Assembly: GCF_046630445.1 (NCBI RefSeq)
Contig: NC_092341.1
Location: 4,068,001-4,132,000 of the forward strand
Length of the DNA stretch: 64,000 nt
Direction of reading: 5' to 3'
Origin: Rutidosis leptorrhynchoides
Taxonomy: Eukaryota; Streptophyta; Magnoliopsida; Asterales; Asteraceae
Numbering within the stretch: the stretch's first letter is position 1; every line of letters begins with the position of its first letter. Positions 1 to 11,324 of this stretch are shown here, piece by piece. The notes beneath the pieces are model-generated. The model was not told where the DNA came from. It did not search any database and saw nothing but the letters and a program-made list of their open reading frames with translations. The translations under genes and the position numbers were made by a program.

Positions 1-1933
1 GTTCATATTTAGGTGTTCAATAAATAAATAAAACCCCCATCGAAATAAATAAAACCCCCATCGAATTTGTATTGGTCGGGATTAATCTTGACCCATGGTA
101 CCTATATTGTCAAGAAGACGTATTGCGTACAATCATGGGATCTTATGATTAATCTTCTCGTATAGTTTATGGGTGATCCTGAAATATATAAAATTAAATT
201 ATGAGTACATATATATAAAATATCATGTTATTTTAGAAAGATGTGATTTATTTAATTTTTCTCCAATTATTTTCGTGGCTAAACTAGTTTTGGATATCCG
301 ATCTTGTTTTAGTCATAGTTTCTTCGTTACAACTCCGTTTTCGTTGGTTCAACTTGCCACTTCCTTGGATCGAGTCCTTCTTTAAGAATATGAACTGTAA
401 ATACCTTAGTTTGTATTCGAAATCACAGGTCATAGGTCAAACTTTGGTGAAACTTATGAAGTTGATCATTTTCCATCATGTAAACAACCTTAAATGATTA
501 TTTTTCTAAAAATACTTATACTTTGAGTTAAATCATGAAATTTTTTTGTGTTAACATATTCATAGTAAATATCAATTTTCCAGAAAATAAGCCTCCAATT
601 CAAAGTTCAAGATGGTTTTTAATTATCCAACCCAAAACAGCCCCCGGTTGTACTCCGACGACGTAAATTCAGTTTTTAAGGTGTTCTTTGAAAAACCAAG
701 TTTTGCCTTGTTAAGTTAGCATATCCTTATGATATATTACAGGTCTTGAAGTATTTTAAAAGTTAAGTTAGAAGGATCTATTTAGTTTGCAAACAAGTTT
801 GAAAACATTCAAACTATGTTCTTGTTGTTAAAATTTTATACCATAAATAAGATAACTATATATATGAATCGAATAAGGTTATGAACAAAGTTACTACCTC
901 AAGTTACTTGGACAAGGTTGCTGTAAAAGAGAAGTAAAAACCTAGAATCAAAAGAGTGGTGGAGTTGGATGAAAGATTGGAAGTAAACTTGTGTTCTTGG
1001 AAGGATTCTTGAAGTGTTTTTGTAAGGGTTTTCTTATGGTGATTAAGTGATGTTTTTGAAGCTAGATCTTCATGGTTGTGGGCTGAGATGGTTAAGGGTT
1101 TTAAGGCTCTTGAAAGTGTGTTCCTAACTAGCAAAATGATGTAGCAAAATTGAAAATGGATGGAGTATATATGGTGGTGATGGTGGCGTGAATGATGAAG
1201 ATCATGGACAAAATTTATGTTGTAATTTTGTGTAATTAGTCATACTATCATACAAAAGTAATTACCTTATACTTAAGGCATGAACAAGAGAGTTACCTTA
1301 TACATAAGGCATGAACAAGAGAGTTACCTTATACATAAGGCATGAACAATGGCTGGTTGGTGGTGATTTGATGTGTATATACCAATAGTAAATATGTATA
1401 GAAGCTAGGTATGATACGAGTACATATACTCTAAATATACGTATAGAAATCTTGTGAAAACGGAACGAGGATTCAAATATAGTTATCTTTTGTGAATATA
1501 CTTATATTGTTTTATGTATTTAAGTCCTTAAAAAGTGATTAAATACATTACATATACGATATATGTATAAACATTATAGGTTATAAGTATTTATATCAAA
1601 AAACGTTACTTAAAGTTATCGTTTTGAAAACTTAAGTTAGTAGTTTCAAAATATACTTATAACTTATTGTTATTAATACAAAATGAGATATTAAAACATC
1701 CTTAGATCATGTTAAATATGTATATATACATATATATACACAAACGTATAATTATCATATGTTATATAGTTCGTGATATCATCGGTCAAACTAGACGGTC
1801 AAACGTTGTGTAAATCTCTTTTCAAAAACATAAGTCTCAACAATTTGGGTTGCTTATCATGTTGGTAAGGTTTAATTTATGTAAATATTAATCTTATAAG
1901 TATAGATCGATCGAAAAAGTCCGGGTCATTACA
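1..1933 (-). repeat. 3' LTR of element A (partial)
   Basis: Matches 8432-10364 almost base for base. On the element strand it starts TGTAATGACCCGG at 1933, directly after the PPT. About 980 bp of U5-side sequence lie beyond the window. A TATA-like ATATATAC at about 1165-1175 (minus) is followed downstream by a transcribed region. Short ORFs predicted inside are also present in the other LTR copy and have no recognisable product. Confidence 0.93.
1262..1350 (-). repeat. three tandem ~31-bp palindrome-bearing repeats in U3 of LTR A
   Basis: The unit carries the near-palindrome CCTTATACATAAGG followed by CATGAACAAGAGAG. It occurs three times here and again at 9693-9781 in the other LTR. The repeats lie roughly 100-180 bp upstream of the TATA-like box on the element strand, where U3 enhancers sit. 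They are not evident in the LTRs of element C. Confidence 0.75.
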
Positions 1934-1946
1934 GTACCTACCCGTT
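1934..1946 (-). other. polypurine tract of element A
   Basis: On the element strand this reads AACGGGTAGGTAC and abuts the TGT that opens the 3' LTR. The same 13-mer sits at the corresponding place in elements C (57238-57250), D (61820-61832) and E (14868-14880). It is the expected site for plus-strand DNA priming. A perfect hairpin AAATTTCG-GGA-CGAAATTT lies just upstream at 1951-1969. Confidence 0.8.
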
Positions 1947-1980
1947 AAATAAATTTCGTCCCGAAATTTTAAAATCGTAC

Positions 1981-3762
1981 CTATTTTGCGTCATCGGGAA
2001 ACAAATGCGGGTATTTTTGTTTCATTTGATCCTCTCACTCCCAAGTAAACTCGGGACCTCTTCGTGCATTCCAACGAACTTTAACGATCGGTATGTTGCT
2101 CTGCTTGAGCCGTTTAACTTCACGGTCCATGATCTCGATTGGTTCTTCTATGAATTGTAGTTTCTCGTCAACTTGAATTTCTTCAAGAGGAATGGTGAGG
2201 TCTTCCTTTGCAAGACACTTTTTAAGGTTCGAGACGTGAAATGTATTATGTACTCCGGCGAGTTGTTGCGGTAACTCGAGTCGATAAGCTACCGGTCCGA
2301 TGCGTTCGATAATTTTAAACGGGCCTACATACCTTGGGTTTAGTTTACCCCTTTTTCCAAAACGTATTACACCTTTCCAAGGTGACACCTTTAACATAAC
2401 CATGTCACCGATCTGAAACTCTAATGGTTTCCTTCGGACATCGGCGTAGCTCTTTTGGCGACTACGGGCTGTTTTCAATTTCTCCTTGATTTGCACTATC
2501 TTCTCAGTAGTTTCATGGATGATCTCGGGTCCAGTTAATTGTCGATCTCCTACTTCGTTCCAACAGATAGGGGATCTACACTTCCTTCCATACAGTGCTT
2601 CGAATGGTGCAGCTTTAATGCTCGCATGATAACTATTATTATACGAGAATTCTGCTAATGGTAGATATTTATCCCATCCGTTTCCAAAATCGATCACACA
2701 TGCCCTAAGCATGTCTTCAAGAGTCTGAATTGTTCTTTCACTCTGCCCGTCAGTTTGCGGATGATATGCGGTACTCATATCCAAACGAGTTCCTAGGGCC
2801 TCCTGTAGTGATTGCCAGAACTTTGATGTAAATCTACTATCACGATCGGATATAATGGAAATAGGTATTCCATGCTTTGAAACAATTTCCTTTATATATA
2901 ATCGTAATAGTTTCTCCATTCTATCCGTTTCCTTTATAGGCAAGAAATGTGCAGATTTGGTGAGACGATCAACTATTACCCAAATGGTGTCATAACCCCA
3001 GGCAGTCTTAGGTAATTTTGTGATGAAATCCATGGTAATACCATCCCATTTCCATTCTGGGATTTCTGGTTGTTGAAGTAATCCTGACGGCTTCTGGTGT
3101 TCTGCTTTGACTTTGGAACAAGTTAAACATTCCCCAACATATGTTGCAACGTCTGTCTTCAAATTAGGCCACCAATAATGCGTCTTAAGATCTTGATACA
3201 TCTTTCCAACTCCAGGATGTATCGAGTATCTTGTCTTATGTGCCTCATTCAATATTAACTTCCTTAATCCACCCAAATTTGGTACCAAAATACGGTTTGC
3301 AAAATATCGAATTCCATCTTCCCGCATAATGAGTTGTTTCCCATACTTCTTCATTATTTCATTTCCTATGTTTTCTTTAGTAAGAGCTTCTCGTTGAGCC
3401 TCTTTGATTTGTGAGTTGAGATTCATGCGAATTTTTATGTTCATTGCTCGTACTCGAATTGGTTCTCGTTCCTTTCTGCTTAAAGCGTCGGCCACTACAT
3501 TCGCTTTTCCGGGATGATAGCGAATCTCACAATCGTAGTCGTTTATCAGCTCGACCCACCTACGTTGCCTCATGTTCAGCTGTTTCTGATCGAAAATATG
3601 TTGAAGACTTTTATGATCAGTAAACACAGTGCATCTAACCCCATATAAGTAGTGTCTCCATATCTTCAACGCAAACACGACTGCTCCCAGTTCTAGATCA
3701 TGCGTCGTATAATTCCGCTCGTGAATCTTCAATTTTCGGGATGCGTATGCAATAACTTTCTT
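1981..3762 (-). CDS. element A pol, second part: RNase H, integrase, chromodomain-like tail
   Basis: In the same frame as the gag-RT part and separated from it by one TGA at 3763-3765. It holds the rest of RNase H ([22 protein letters not shown]) and an integrase with the H-H-C-C zinc finger (histidines in the segment starting [10 protein letters not shown], then ECLTCSK). The DDE core follows: D in TMDF, D in ISDRDSRF, E in [13 protein letters not shown]-type module ([14 protein letters not shown]) comes next, then a chromodomain-like tail ending RRGPEFTWE. The open frame starts at 3732 and ends at a TGA at 2035-2037; the related codon in element C is CGA. The frame then continues open to an apparent original TAG at 1981-1983. 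It would insert element cDNA and possibly direct it to modified chromatin. Two nonsense codons make it defective unless they are read through. Confidence 0.9.
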
Positions 3763-6402
3763 TCATTGCATAAGAACACAACCAAAACCTTGTCGCGAAG
3801 CGTCACAATATATTTCATAATCATCGTTCCCTTCAGGTAACGATAAAATAGGCGCCGTAGTTAACTTCTTCTTCAGTAATTGAAATGCGTTCTCCAGCTC
3901 CGAGGTCCATTCGTATTTCTTCCCTTTTTGCGTTAATGCTGTCAACGACTTAGCTATTCGGGAAAAATCTTGAATAAACCTTCTATAATAACCGGCTAAA
4001 CCCAAAAATTGGCGTATCTGCATTGGTGTTTTAGGAGTCTCCCATTTTTCAATGGCCTCAATTTTAGCTGGATCAACCTGAATTCCTTTGCTACTAACAA
4101 CGTGACCAAGAAATTGCACTTCTTTCAACCAGAAGGCACACTTAGAAAATTTAGCGTATAGCTGTTCTTTTCTCAACAACTCTAATATTAACCTTAAATG
4201 CTGCTCATGCTCTTGCTCACTCTTGGAATAGATAAGAATGTCATCAATGAAAACAATAACAAACTTATCTAAATATGGACTACAAACTCGATTCATGAGG
4301 TCCATGAATACAGCTGGCGCATTCGTCAATCCAAACGGCATGACCAAAAATTCGTAATGACCGTAACGTGTCCGAAAAGCAGTTTTCGGTATATCTTCTT
4401 CTTTGACGCGTAATTGATGATAGCTCGATCTTAGGTCAATTTTCGAGTACACACATGATCCTTGGAGTTGATCAAATAAGTCGTCAATTCTCGGTAGTGG
4501 ATACCGATTTTTGATAGTTAACTTATTTAATTCACGATAATCTATACACATCCTAAAAGATCCATCTTTCTTTTTAAAAAATAGAATCGGAGCTCCCCAC
4601 GGTGAAGTACTTGGTCGTATGAATCCACGATCCAGTAATTCTTTTAACTGACTCTGAAGTTCTTTTAACTCGGACGGTGCAAGTCTATATGGAGCACGGG
4701 CAACTGGTGCAGCTCCTGGTACTAAATCTATTTGAAATTCTACAGATCTAAATGGAGGTAATCCCGGCAACTCTTCCGGAAAAACTTCAGGAAAATCTCT
4801 TGCCACAGGCACGTCGTTGATGCACTTCTCTTTTTCTTTCTTTTCGACTTTATTAACATGTGCTAGAATAGCATAACATCCCTTTTCTAAACACTTCTTG
4901 GCTTTCAAACAGCTAATGAGTTTTAGCTTTGAGTTACCCTTCTCTCCATAAATCATCACCGGCATTTTATCCTTACAAGGAATGCGAATTGCCTTCTTGG
5001 CACACACAACTTCAGCTCCTACTTTGGACATCCAGTCCATGCCGACTATTACATCAAAACTTCCTAATTCTACGGGTATCAAGTCAATTTTAAACGTTTC
5101 TCCGGCTAAATTTATTTTACAATCACGACAAATTTTATCGGCTTTAATTAGTTTACCATTAGCTAACTCAATCATGTACTTAGCATCTAGAGGTAATGAT
5201 GAACAATTCAATTTAGTGTAAAAATTTCTACACACGTAACTTCTATCGGCACCAGTATCAAATATAATAGATGCTGATAAGTTATTAATGGTAAACGTAC
5301 CCGTAACAAGCTCCGGGTCTTCACATGCCTCTCTAGCATTAATAATAAATGCTCTCCCACGTGCAGGTCCGATATTCTTCTCAGGATTCGGGCACTGGCT
5401 CTTATAGTGACCTTTTTTTCCACACCCATAACAAGTAATGGTAGCCAACGCAGTTCTATTTGCATTGGTGGCAGGAGTCTTGGTACCATTTGTATTTGTA
5501 ACGAGAGCCCTACAATCTTCAGCAAGATGACCCTTTCGATTACATTTGTTGCATACCACATTACAGTAGCCAGAGTGATGTTTGTGGCATCGGTTACATA
5601 AAGGATTTTGTCCTTTGTAACCAAAGCTTAAACCACTACCCGCACCTTGCGTGATTTCTTGTTTCTTAAAAGATTGTTGTTGGTTACCTCGATCATAATT
5701 TCCATTCCACTTTCTTTTGTTACCTGATACCTTCACATCAGTATTGGATACTTTCTTATCCATGATGACCTGATCCATTAGCTCGTTTTCCATGGTTATA
5801 GCTTCATGAATTGTTTTAGGTTTCGATGCTGTAACATTTGCCTTGACCTTTTTGGGCAAACCATCTTTGTACATTTCAATCTTCCGTTCTTCGGTTGGAA
5901 CCAATTCAGGACATAGCAAAACTAATTCCATGTTGTAGTTGGTGATTTCAGTACCAACAACCTTCAGGCTTCGTAATTCATCTTCCAACTTCCTAACCTC
6001 GTTCCTTGGACAATACTCGTTGATTAACATTATTTTGAATTCTTCCCATGGAGTATCATAAGCTACATCTCCTCCTACAGCCTTCACATAATTTTTCCAC
6101 CACGTGAGTGCACTATCTTGTAAAGTGCACGATGCATACTTGGTCATGTCCTTTTCAACACAACCACTGATTTTAAACACAGTCTCCATCTTTTCTATCC
6201 ACCGGGTTAAACCGATCGGTCCTTCTGTTCCACTGAATGATGAGGGCTTGCAAGCTTGAAAAGTTTTATAGGTGCATCCTACACGAGGATTTGGGTTAAC
6301 TGCAGCAGCTCTTGCAGCCTCGACCCATAACATTCTGTCGTTCACTCGCTGGTTGATGAATTCCTCGACTTCTTGTTCCGTCATTCGATTCAATCGCGCC
6401 AT
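3763..6402 (-). CDS. element A gag - protease - reverse transcriptase - RNase H start
   Basis: Open for 879 codons from ATG at 6402 ([10 protein letters not shown]). Order: gag capsid-like region with conserved LTRWIEKME and LTWWKNYV; zinc knuckles [14 protein letters not shown] and [14 protein letters not shown] (CX2CX4HX4C) plus a preceding Cys/His cluster; aspartic protease with [10 protein letters not shown]; reverse transcriptase with the [13 protein letters not shown] block, MPFGLTNAP and the catalytic [10 protein letters not shown]; and the start of RNase H ([12 protein letters not shown]). It ends at TGA 3763-3765, where element C has CGA. Relative to C, three codons are missing in gag (NYNMEL against NYNQRFMEL), in frame. 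Products would form the virus-like particle and copy the RNA. The start agrees with element C, where MARLN also follows an AT-rich leader. Confidence 0.93.
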   Translation of the reverse strand: MARLNRMTEQEVEEFINQRVNDRMLWVEAARAAAVNPNPRVGCTYKTFQACKPSSFSGTEGPIGLTRWIEKMETVFKISGCVEKDMTKYASCTLQDSALTWWKNYVKAVGGDVAYDTPWEEFKIMLINEYCPRNEVRKLEDELRSLKVVGTEITNYNMELVLLCPELVPTEERKIEMYKDGLPKKVKANVTASKPKTIHEAITMENELMDQVIMDKKVSNTDVKVSGNKRKWNGNYDRGNQQQSFKKQEITQGAGSGLSFGYKGQNPLCNRCHKHHSGYCNVVCNKCNRKGHLAEDCRALVTNTNGTKTPATNANRTALATITCYGCGKKGHYKSQCPNPEKNIGPARGRAFIINAREACEDPELVTGTFTINNLSASIIFDTGADRSYVCRNFYTKLNCSSLPLDAKYMIELANGKLIKADKICRDCKINLAGETFKIDLIPVELGSFDVIVGMDWMSKVGAEVVCAKKAIRIPCKDKMPVMIYGEKGNSKLKLISCLKAKKCLEKGCYAILAHVNKVEKKEKEKCINDVPVARDFPEVFPEELPGLPPFRSVEFQIDLVPGAAPVARAPYRLAPSELKELQSQLKELLDRGFIRPSTSPWGAPILFFKKKDGSFRMCIDYRELNKLTIKNRYPLPRIDDLFDQLQGSCVYSKIDLRSSYHQLRVKEEDIPKTAFRTRYGHYEFLVMPFGLTNAPAVFMDLMNRVCSPYLDKFVIVFIDDILIYSKSEQEHEQHLRLILELLRKEQLYAKFSKCAFWLKEVQFLGHVVSSKGIQVDPAKIEAIEKWETPKTPMQIRQFLGLAGYYRRFIQDFSRIAKSLTALTQKGKKYEWTSELENAFQLLKKKLTTAPILSLPEGNDDYEIYCDASRQGFGCVLMQ

Positions 6403-6559
6403 ATTCTTCTATAAGAATGAAAAGAAAATAATTATTCACATGGAATATTATAGATGTAGTGTATATTTACAGTACATTATAGCTTATTAATAATATGAAC
6501 CAGGTATTATTATAAAAGCCTTTTCTTCTTATTAGCGTTTTATAATTATATCTAGGGTA

Positions 6560-6572
6560 GTACCTACCCGTT
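6560..6572 (-). other. second copy of the PPT 13-mer, between accessory ORF and gag (element A)
   Basis: On the element strand the sequence AACGGGTAGGTAC is repeated exactly here, about 160 bp before the gag ATG, and continues TACCCTAG so that GGGTAG-GTA-CTACCC can form a short hairpin. Element C has the same arrangement at 52636-52648. A more purine-rich relative (AAGGGGTAGGTAATACC) is at about 10904-10920 in relic E. Function unknown. Confidence 0.75.
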
Positions 6573-6770
6573 AATGTCCATACTTAATAGCTTAGTACAG
6601 AACCAATTACTACCATCTAAATAATACTTAACCATGGAAAATTATTGCATTTCATACTTCACTATTTTACATATGCTTATCTTACATTGAACATTAAGCA
6701 AACCACACTAATAATATTATACAAAACATTATATGATCCCATGGTTTAATACGGCAGCGCATCGTTTGGT

Positions 6771-7262
6771 CTATTTTCTAGGACGTTTAGGTTCAAAGAA
6801 TCGCTTAACGCTTATCCTGGCTGTCTGCCTATATTTTGGCGGTGTCTCCCTATATTTTGGCTGTGGGGCTGAAGAACTGGATGCCGGGATAGAACGAATA
6901 GGAATAGCGGGAATAGGGGTGGTAGTGTCTAGTGGAGTTGGTGCCACATCATCCTCACTAAACTCGGGATTTGAATTTTCTAATTCATTAGCCTTTCGTT
7001 TCTTTCCTAGTTCGAACTTGTCTTTTGTAATTTCCTGTATTTCTTCCTCGGGTTCACTTTCCTCCTCGGGTTCACTTTCCTCCTCGGGTTCACTTTCCTC
7101 CTCGGGTTCACTTTCCGGGTTCTCTATAGTCGGTTCACCCGGAATTTGTGAGTCTTCCCCAAAGATATTATTTTCGTCATCGGATAGGTTAATGATTGGA
7201 ACACCATCTGAAGATTCTGGTTCGGAGTCGCTGAATGTGATAACAAGTTTTGAGCCCGACAT
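6771..7262 (-). CDS. accessory ORF upstream of gag in element A (acidic, SIM-like motifs)
   Basis: 163 codons on the element strand, between the primer site and gag. I do not recognise a named family. The N-terminus holds two hydrophobic-plus-acidic stretches, LVITFSDSE (residues 6-14) and VPIINLSDDE (21-30), which fit the SUMO-interacting-motif pattern and contain CK2-type SD(D/S)E. Four tandem copies of an EPEEES hexapeptide (18-bp repeat, about 7050-7125) follow, then IQEITKDKFELGKKRK with a basic cluster, a Pro/Ser/Thr-rich stretch, a KYR(E/Q)T repeat and a basic C-terminus EPKRPRK. It is shared with element C (52024-52401) at the same place. Ogre/Tat elements are known to carry an ORF before gag; one in a Tekay-like element is less expected. 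Function is inferred only: a nuclear, SUMO-binding cofactor is possible. Confidence 0.75.
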   Translation of the reverse strand: MSGSKLVITFSDSEPESSDGVPIINLSDDENNIFGEDSQIPGEPTIENPESEPEEESEPEEESEPEEESEPEEEIQEITKDKFELGKKRKANELENSNPEFSEDDVAPTPLDTTTPIPAIPIRSIPASSSSAPQPKYRETPPKYRQTARISVKRFFEPKRPRK

Positions 7263-7436
7263 CTATCACACAACAACTAACCCATTAGTACTACATAATA
7301 TTTACATACAAATTTTAACCAACAATGATAAGCAATGGTTTTTAAATCAGACCCGGTCAAAGTCCAGACTTACTAATGTATCCTAACGACTTATCAGTTA
7401 GACACACTAATGCAAACCTGGTTCGCTAAGACCACC

Positions 7437-7448
7437 GCTCTGATACCA
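7437..7448 (-). other. primer-binding site of element A
   Basis: On the element strand TGGTATCAGAGC, two bases after the LTR end ATGACA. It is complementary to the 3' end of plant initiator tRNA-Met, the usual primer of plant LTR retrotransposons. Confidence 0.9.
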
Positions 7449-7450
7449 CA

Positions 7451-10364
7451 TGTCATAACCCGACCTTAACCATAAGGACGAATACAATAACATATGATTT
7501 CATCGCGAGGTATTGACCTCTATATGCGACATTTTTCAAAAACTGCATTTGTTTTTACAATACAAACCATAGCTTTTATTACAAATACAAGGTTTAAACA
7601 ACTTAATAAGGATTATCGTTTAGCGATAATCTTAGACTTACAAACTTTACATGTGATAATAACAATACGACCTCCAACATATTTTACATTACAAATCCTC
7701 CGATATGCAGTTTTATTTTTGACACAAATATGCATACTCAAGATCTTGCTTAAATTCAACATGTTGCAGCGGAAACTTTTAGTTATCACCTGAGAATAAA
7801 TATGCTTAAAACGTCAACATAAAGTTGGTGAGATATAGGTTTAATGCCGGCAGCAATATATATATATAGACCACAAGATTTCATATATAAACATTTTAAT
7901 AAAAATATTCTAAGTGGTTGAGCACTTGGTAACCATACTTAACATTTAATCACGTCGCATATTCCCTTTATTATGAAATCTTACTACACCGTACCAAGTG
8001 TAGTCACGAAACGAAGTACTGTGCAACCGTTGAATACTGGTCGTCCAGTCCGGTTGGGGTTGTCAGGCCTGATAGATCTATCAACAGGATTCGCGTTTAC
8101 AATACCGCTGTAAATAGTAGTTACCAAGCTACAGGGAAGTATGCCAGTGGTACAACTCAACGTAGAATATATTTTTCAGTTACTTGTGTCCATATCGTAA
8201 AACATAAAATACATGTATTCTCATCCCGAAATATTTAGAGTTTAAAAGTGGGACTATATACTCACTTTTGCCTTGAAGATATATATATTTTGACTTGGTC
8301 TCCGGTTGATATCACGAACCTATCCATATATAATATATCAATATATTTTCATTTTAAACAATCGTCACGTATATATACTTATAATACTTTTAATGTCTTC
8401 TTAGTCCGTAGTTAGCAATTCAATTTTAATGGTTCATATTTAGGTGTTCAATAAATAAATAAAACCCCCATCGAAATAAATAAAACCCCCATCGAATTTG
8501 TATTGGTCGGGATTAATCTTGACCCATGGTACCTATATTGTCAAGAAGACGTATTGCGTACAATCATGGGATCTTATGATTAATCTTCTCGTATAGTTTA
8601 TGGGTGATCCTGAAATATATAAAATTAAATTATGAGTACATATATATAAAATATCATGTTATTTTAGAAAGATGTGATTTATTTAATTTTTCTCCAATTA
8701 TTTTCGTGGCTAAACTAGTTTTGGATATCCGATCTTGTTTTAGTCATAGTTTCTTCGTTACAACTCCGTTTTCGTTGGTTCAACTTGCCACTTCCTTGGA
8801 TCGAGTCCTTCTTTAAGAATATGAACTGTAAATACCTTAGTTTGTATTCAAAATAACAGGTCATAGGTCAAACTTTGGTGAAACTTATGAAGTTGATCAT
8901 TTTCCATCATGTAAACAACCTTAAATGATTATTTTTCTAAAAATACTTATAATTTGAGTTAAATCATGAAATTTTTTTGTGTTAACATATTCATAGTAAA
9001 TATCAATTTTCCAGAAAATAAGCCTCCAATTCAAAGTTCAAGATGGTTTTTAATTATCCAACCCAAAACAGCCCCCGGTTGTACTCCGATGACGTAAATT
9101 CAGTTTTTAAGGTGTTCTTTGAAAAACCAAGTTTTGCCTTGTTAAGTTAGCATATCCTTATGATATATTACAGGTCTTGAAGTATTTTAAAAGTTAAGTT
9201 AGAAGGATCTATTTAGTTTGCAAACAAGTTTGAAAACATTCAAACTATGTTCTTGTTGTTAAAATTTTATACCATAAATAAGATAACTATATATATGAAT
9301 CGAATAAGGTTATGAACAAAGTTACTACCTCAAGTTACTTGGACAAGGTTGCTGTAAAAGAGAAGTAAAAACCTAGAATCAAAAGAGTGGTGGAGTTGGA
9401 TGAAAGATTGGAAGTAAACTTGTGTTCTTGGAAGGATTCTTGAAGTGTTTTTGTAAGGGTTTTCTTATGGTGATTAAGTGATGTTTTTGAAGCTAGATCT
9501 TCATGGTTGTGGGCTGAGATGGTTAAGGGTTTTAAGGCTCTTGAAAGTGTGTTCCTAACTAGCAAAATGATGTAGTAAAATTGAAAATGGATGGAGTATA
9601 TATGGTGGTGATGGTGGCGTGAATGATGAAGATCATGGACAAAATTTATGTTGTAATTTTGTGTAATTAGTCATACTATCATACAAAAGTAATTACCTTA
9701 TACTTAAGGCATGAACAAGAGAGTTACCTTATACATAAGGCATGAACAAGAGAGTTACCTTATACATAAGGCATGAACAATGGCTGGTTGGTGGTGATTT
9801 GATGTGTATATACCAATAGTAAATATGTATAGAAGCTAGGTATGATACGAGTACATATACTCTAAATATACGTATAGAAATCTTGTGAAAACGGAACGAG
9901 GATTCAAATATAGTTATCTTTTGTGAATATACTTATATTGTTTTATGTATTTAAGTCCTTAAAAAGTGATTAAATACATTACATATACGATATATGTATA
10001 AACATTATAGGTTATAAGTATTTATATCAAAAAACGTTACTTAAAGTTATCGTTTTGAAAACTTAAGTTAGTAGTTTCAAAATATACTTATAACTTATTG
10101 TTATTAATACAAAATGAGATATTAAAACATCCTTAGATCATGTTAAATATGTATATATACATATATATACACAAACGTATAATTATCATATGTTATATAG
10201 TTCGTGATATCATCGGTCAAACTAGACGGTCAAACGTTGTGTAAATCTCTTTTCAAAAACATAAGTCTCAACAATTTGGGTTGCTTATCATGTTGGTAAG
10301 GTTTAATTTATGTAAATATTAATCTTATAAGTATAGATCGATCGAAAAAGTCCGGGTCATTACA
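7451..10364 (-). repeat. 5' LTR of element A (2914 bp)
   Basis: Begins TGTAATGACCCGG at 10364 (minus) and ends ATGACA at 7451, next to the primer site. The part at 8432-10364 duplicates 1-1933. It contains the same TATA-like box and the three palindromic U3 repeats (9693-9781). Confidence 0.92.
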
Positions 10365-11324
10365 CTTAAGCACTTACCGGCGAACCTGTTCGAAACACCA
10401 TTTTCACCCTCATTTCTCGAATATCTCACCACGATTATATTCTATCTAAAATTCTAAACCTTATTCATCCACTCGTTCCTACCGACAATCATCCCGGAGT
10501 AATAAGTCAACGAGCTTCGCACCCGAGTCGTAGCCTTGAAAAATATGGTGCAAAATGTATCAGCCTCAGCAACATCACTGGCACCAACATTACACTCAAT
10601 ATACAGCACCAGTACCATCAACAATCCATGCCTCAACATCTCATTCTGTACCTCGAGTATAATCATCGTTCTACGTATCGCTTTACATCAATTATCTTCG
10701 TTCTTCATGGCGATTATGTAATCTCTAATGTTATAGAGATTATGTATTCTAGTTTTGACAGTAAATCAAATGCGTTTAATATTATATTAACTCATTAAAT
10801 CCATGATTACATCTGAAGAAAATATAAATGTAAGTATATTTTCACAAAGATTGTAATTAAAAATTCTTTCGTACAAACTGTTAATGGTGAAAATATTTTA
10901 AGGGGTAGGTAATACCAGAGGAATATTTAGACTTCACATTAATAAGTTACACTGTACATTCTTTGAATCTAATTCAACAAGTCATTCACTATCCTACTTA
11001 CATCTACCGATATACGAATCCGTTCACCACAGAATAACCATTTTCATTTAATTTCATCCAACAAGTGGCATAATGAAGAACACATTCAACGAAATAAAAA
11101 TTTGATAGAAACAAACAAATTAACTACGAAAAATTTTGTTAAGAATCCACGCTAACTGTTCCAGCTAACTGTTCCTAGCTAACTTATTACATTTTATTTA
11201 TCACAGTTTATTTATCGCAATTTAATTATCGCAATTTTATTTATCGTCATTTAATTTCTGTTATTTACTTTACGCAATTTATTTATTTTCATTTATTTTC
11301 TGTAATTTATTTTACGCACTTTAA

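Larger units (their letters stand above)
1..10364 (-). mobile_element. Ty3/gypsy LTR retrotransposon A (Tekay-like chromovirus), 3' end off the window
   Basis: Read on the minus strand from right to left: 5' LTR (7451-10364), tRNA-iMet-type primer site, accessory ORF, gag-PR-RT, RNase H-integrase-chromodomain-like tail, polypurine tract (1934-1946), then a 3' LTR cut by the window edge. Positions 1-1933 repeat 8432-10364 at a constant offset of 8431 with no indels and five substitutions that I found by eye, so the insertion is recent. The order RT-RH-IN and the integrase tail place it in Ty3/gypsy. The chromovirus/Tekay assignment rests on the tail resembling the chromodomain-like region of that clade. 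The target-site duplication cannot be checked because the left end is missing; the right flank begins cttaa. Confidence 0.93.

Noticed and set aside
904-1134. 76-codon ORF in LTR A, also at 9335-9565
   Set aside because: It lies in the LTR and is duplicated with it. No recognisable domain, and it is absent as an ORF in the C LTR; more likely transcribed leader than a protein.
5208-5624. 138-codon ORF overlapping gag of A, with a similar one at 53628-53981 in C
   Set aside because: A shadow frame of the zinc-knuckle and protease region. Both copies exist because the coding frame is conserved, and no independent start context or domain is visible.
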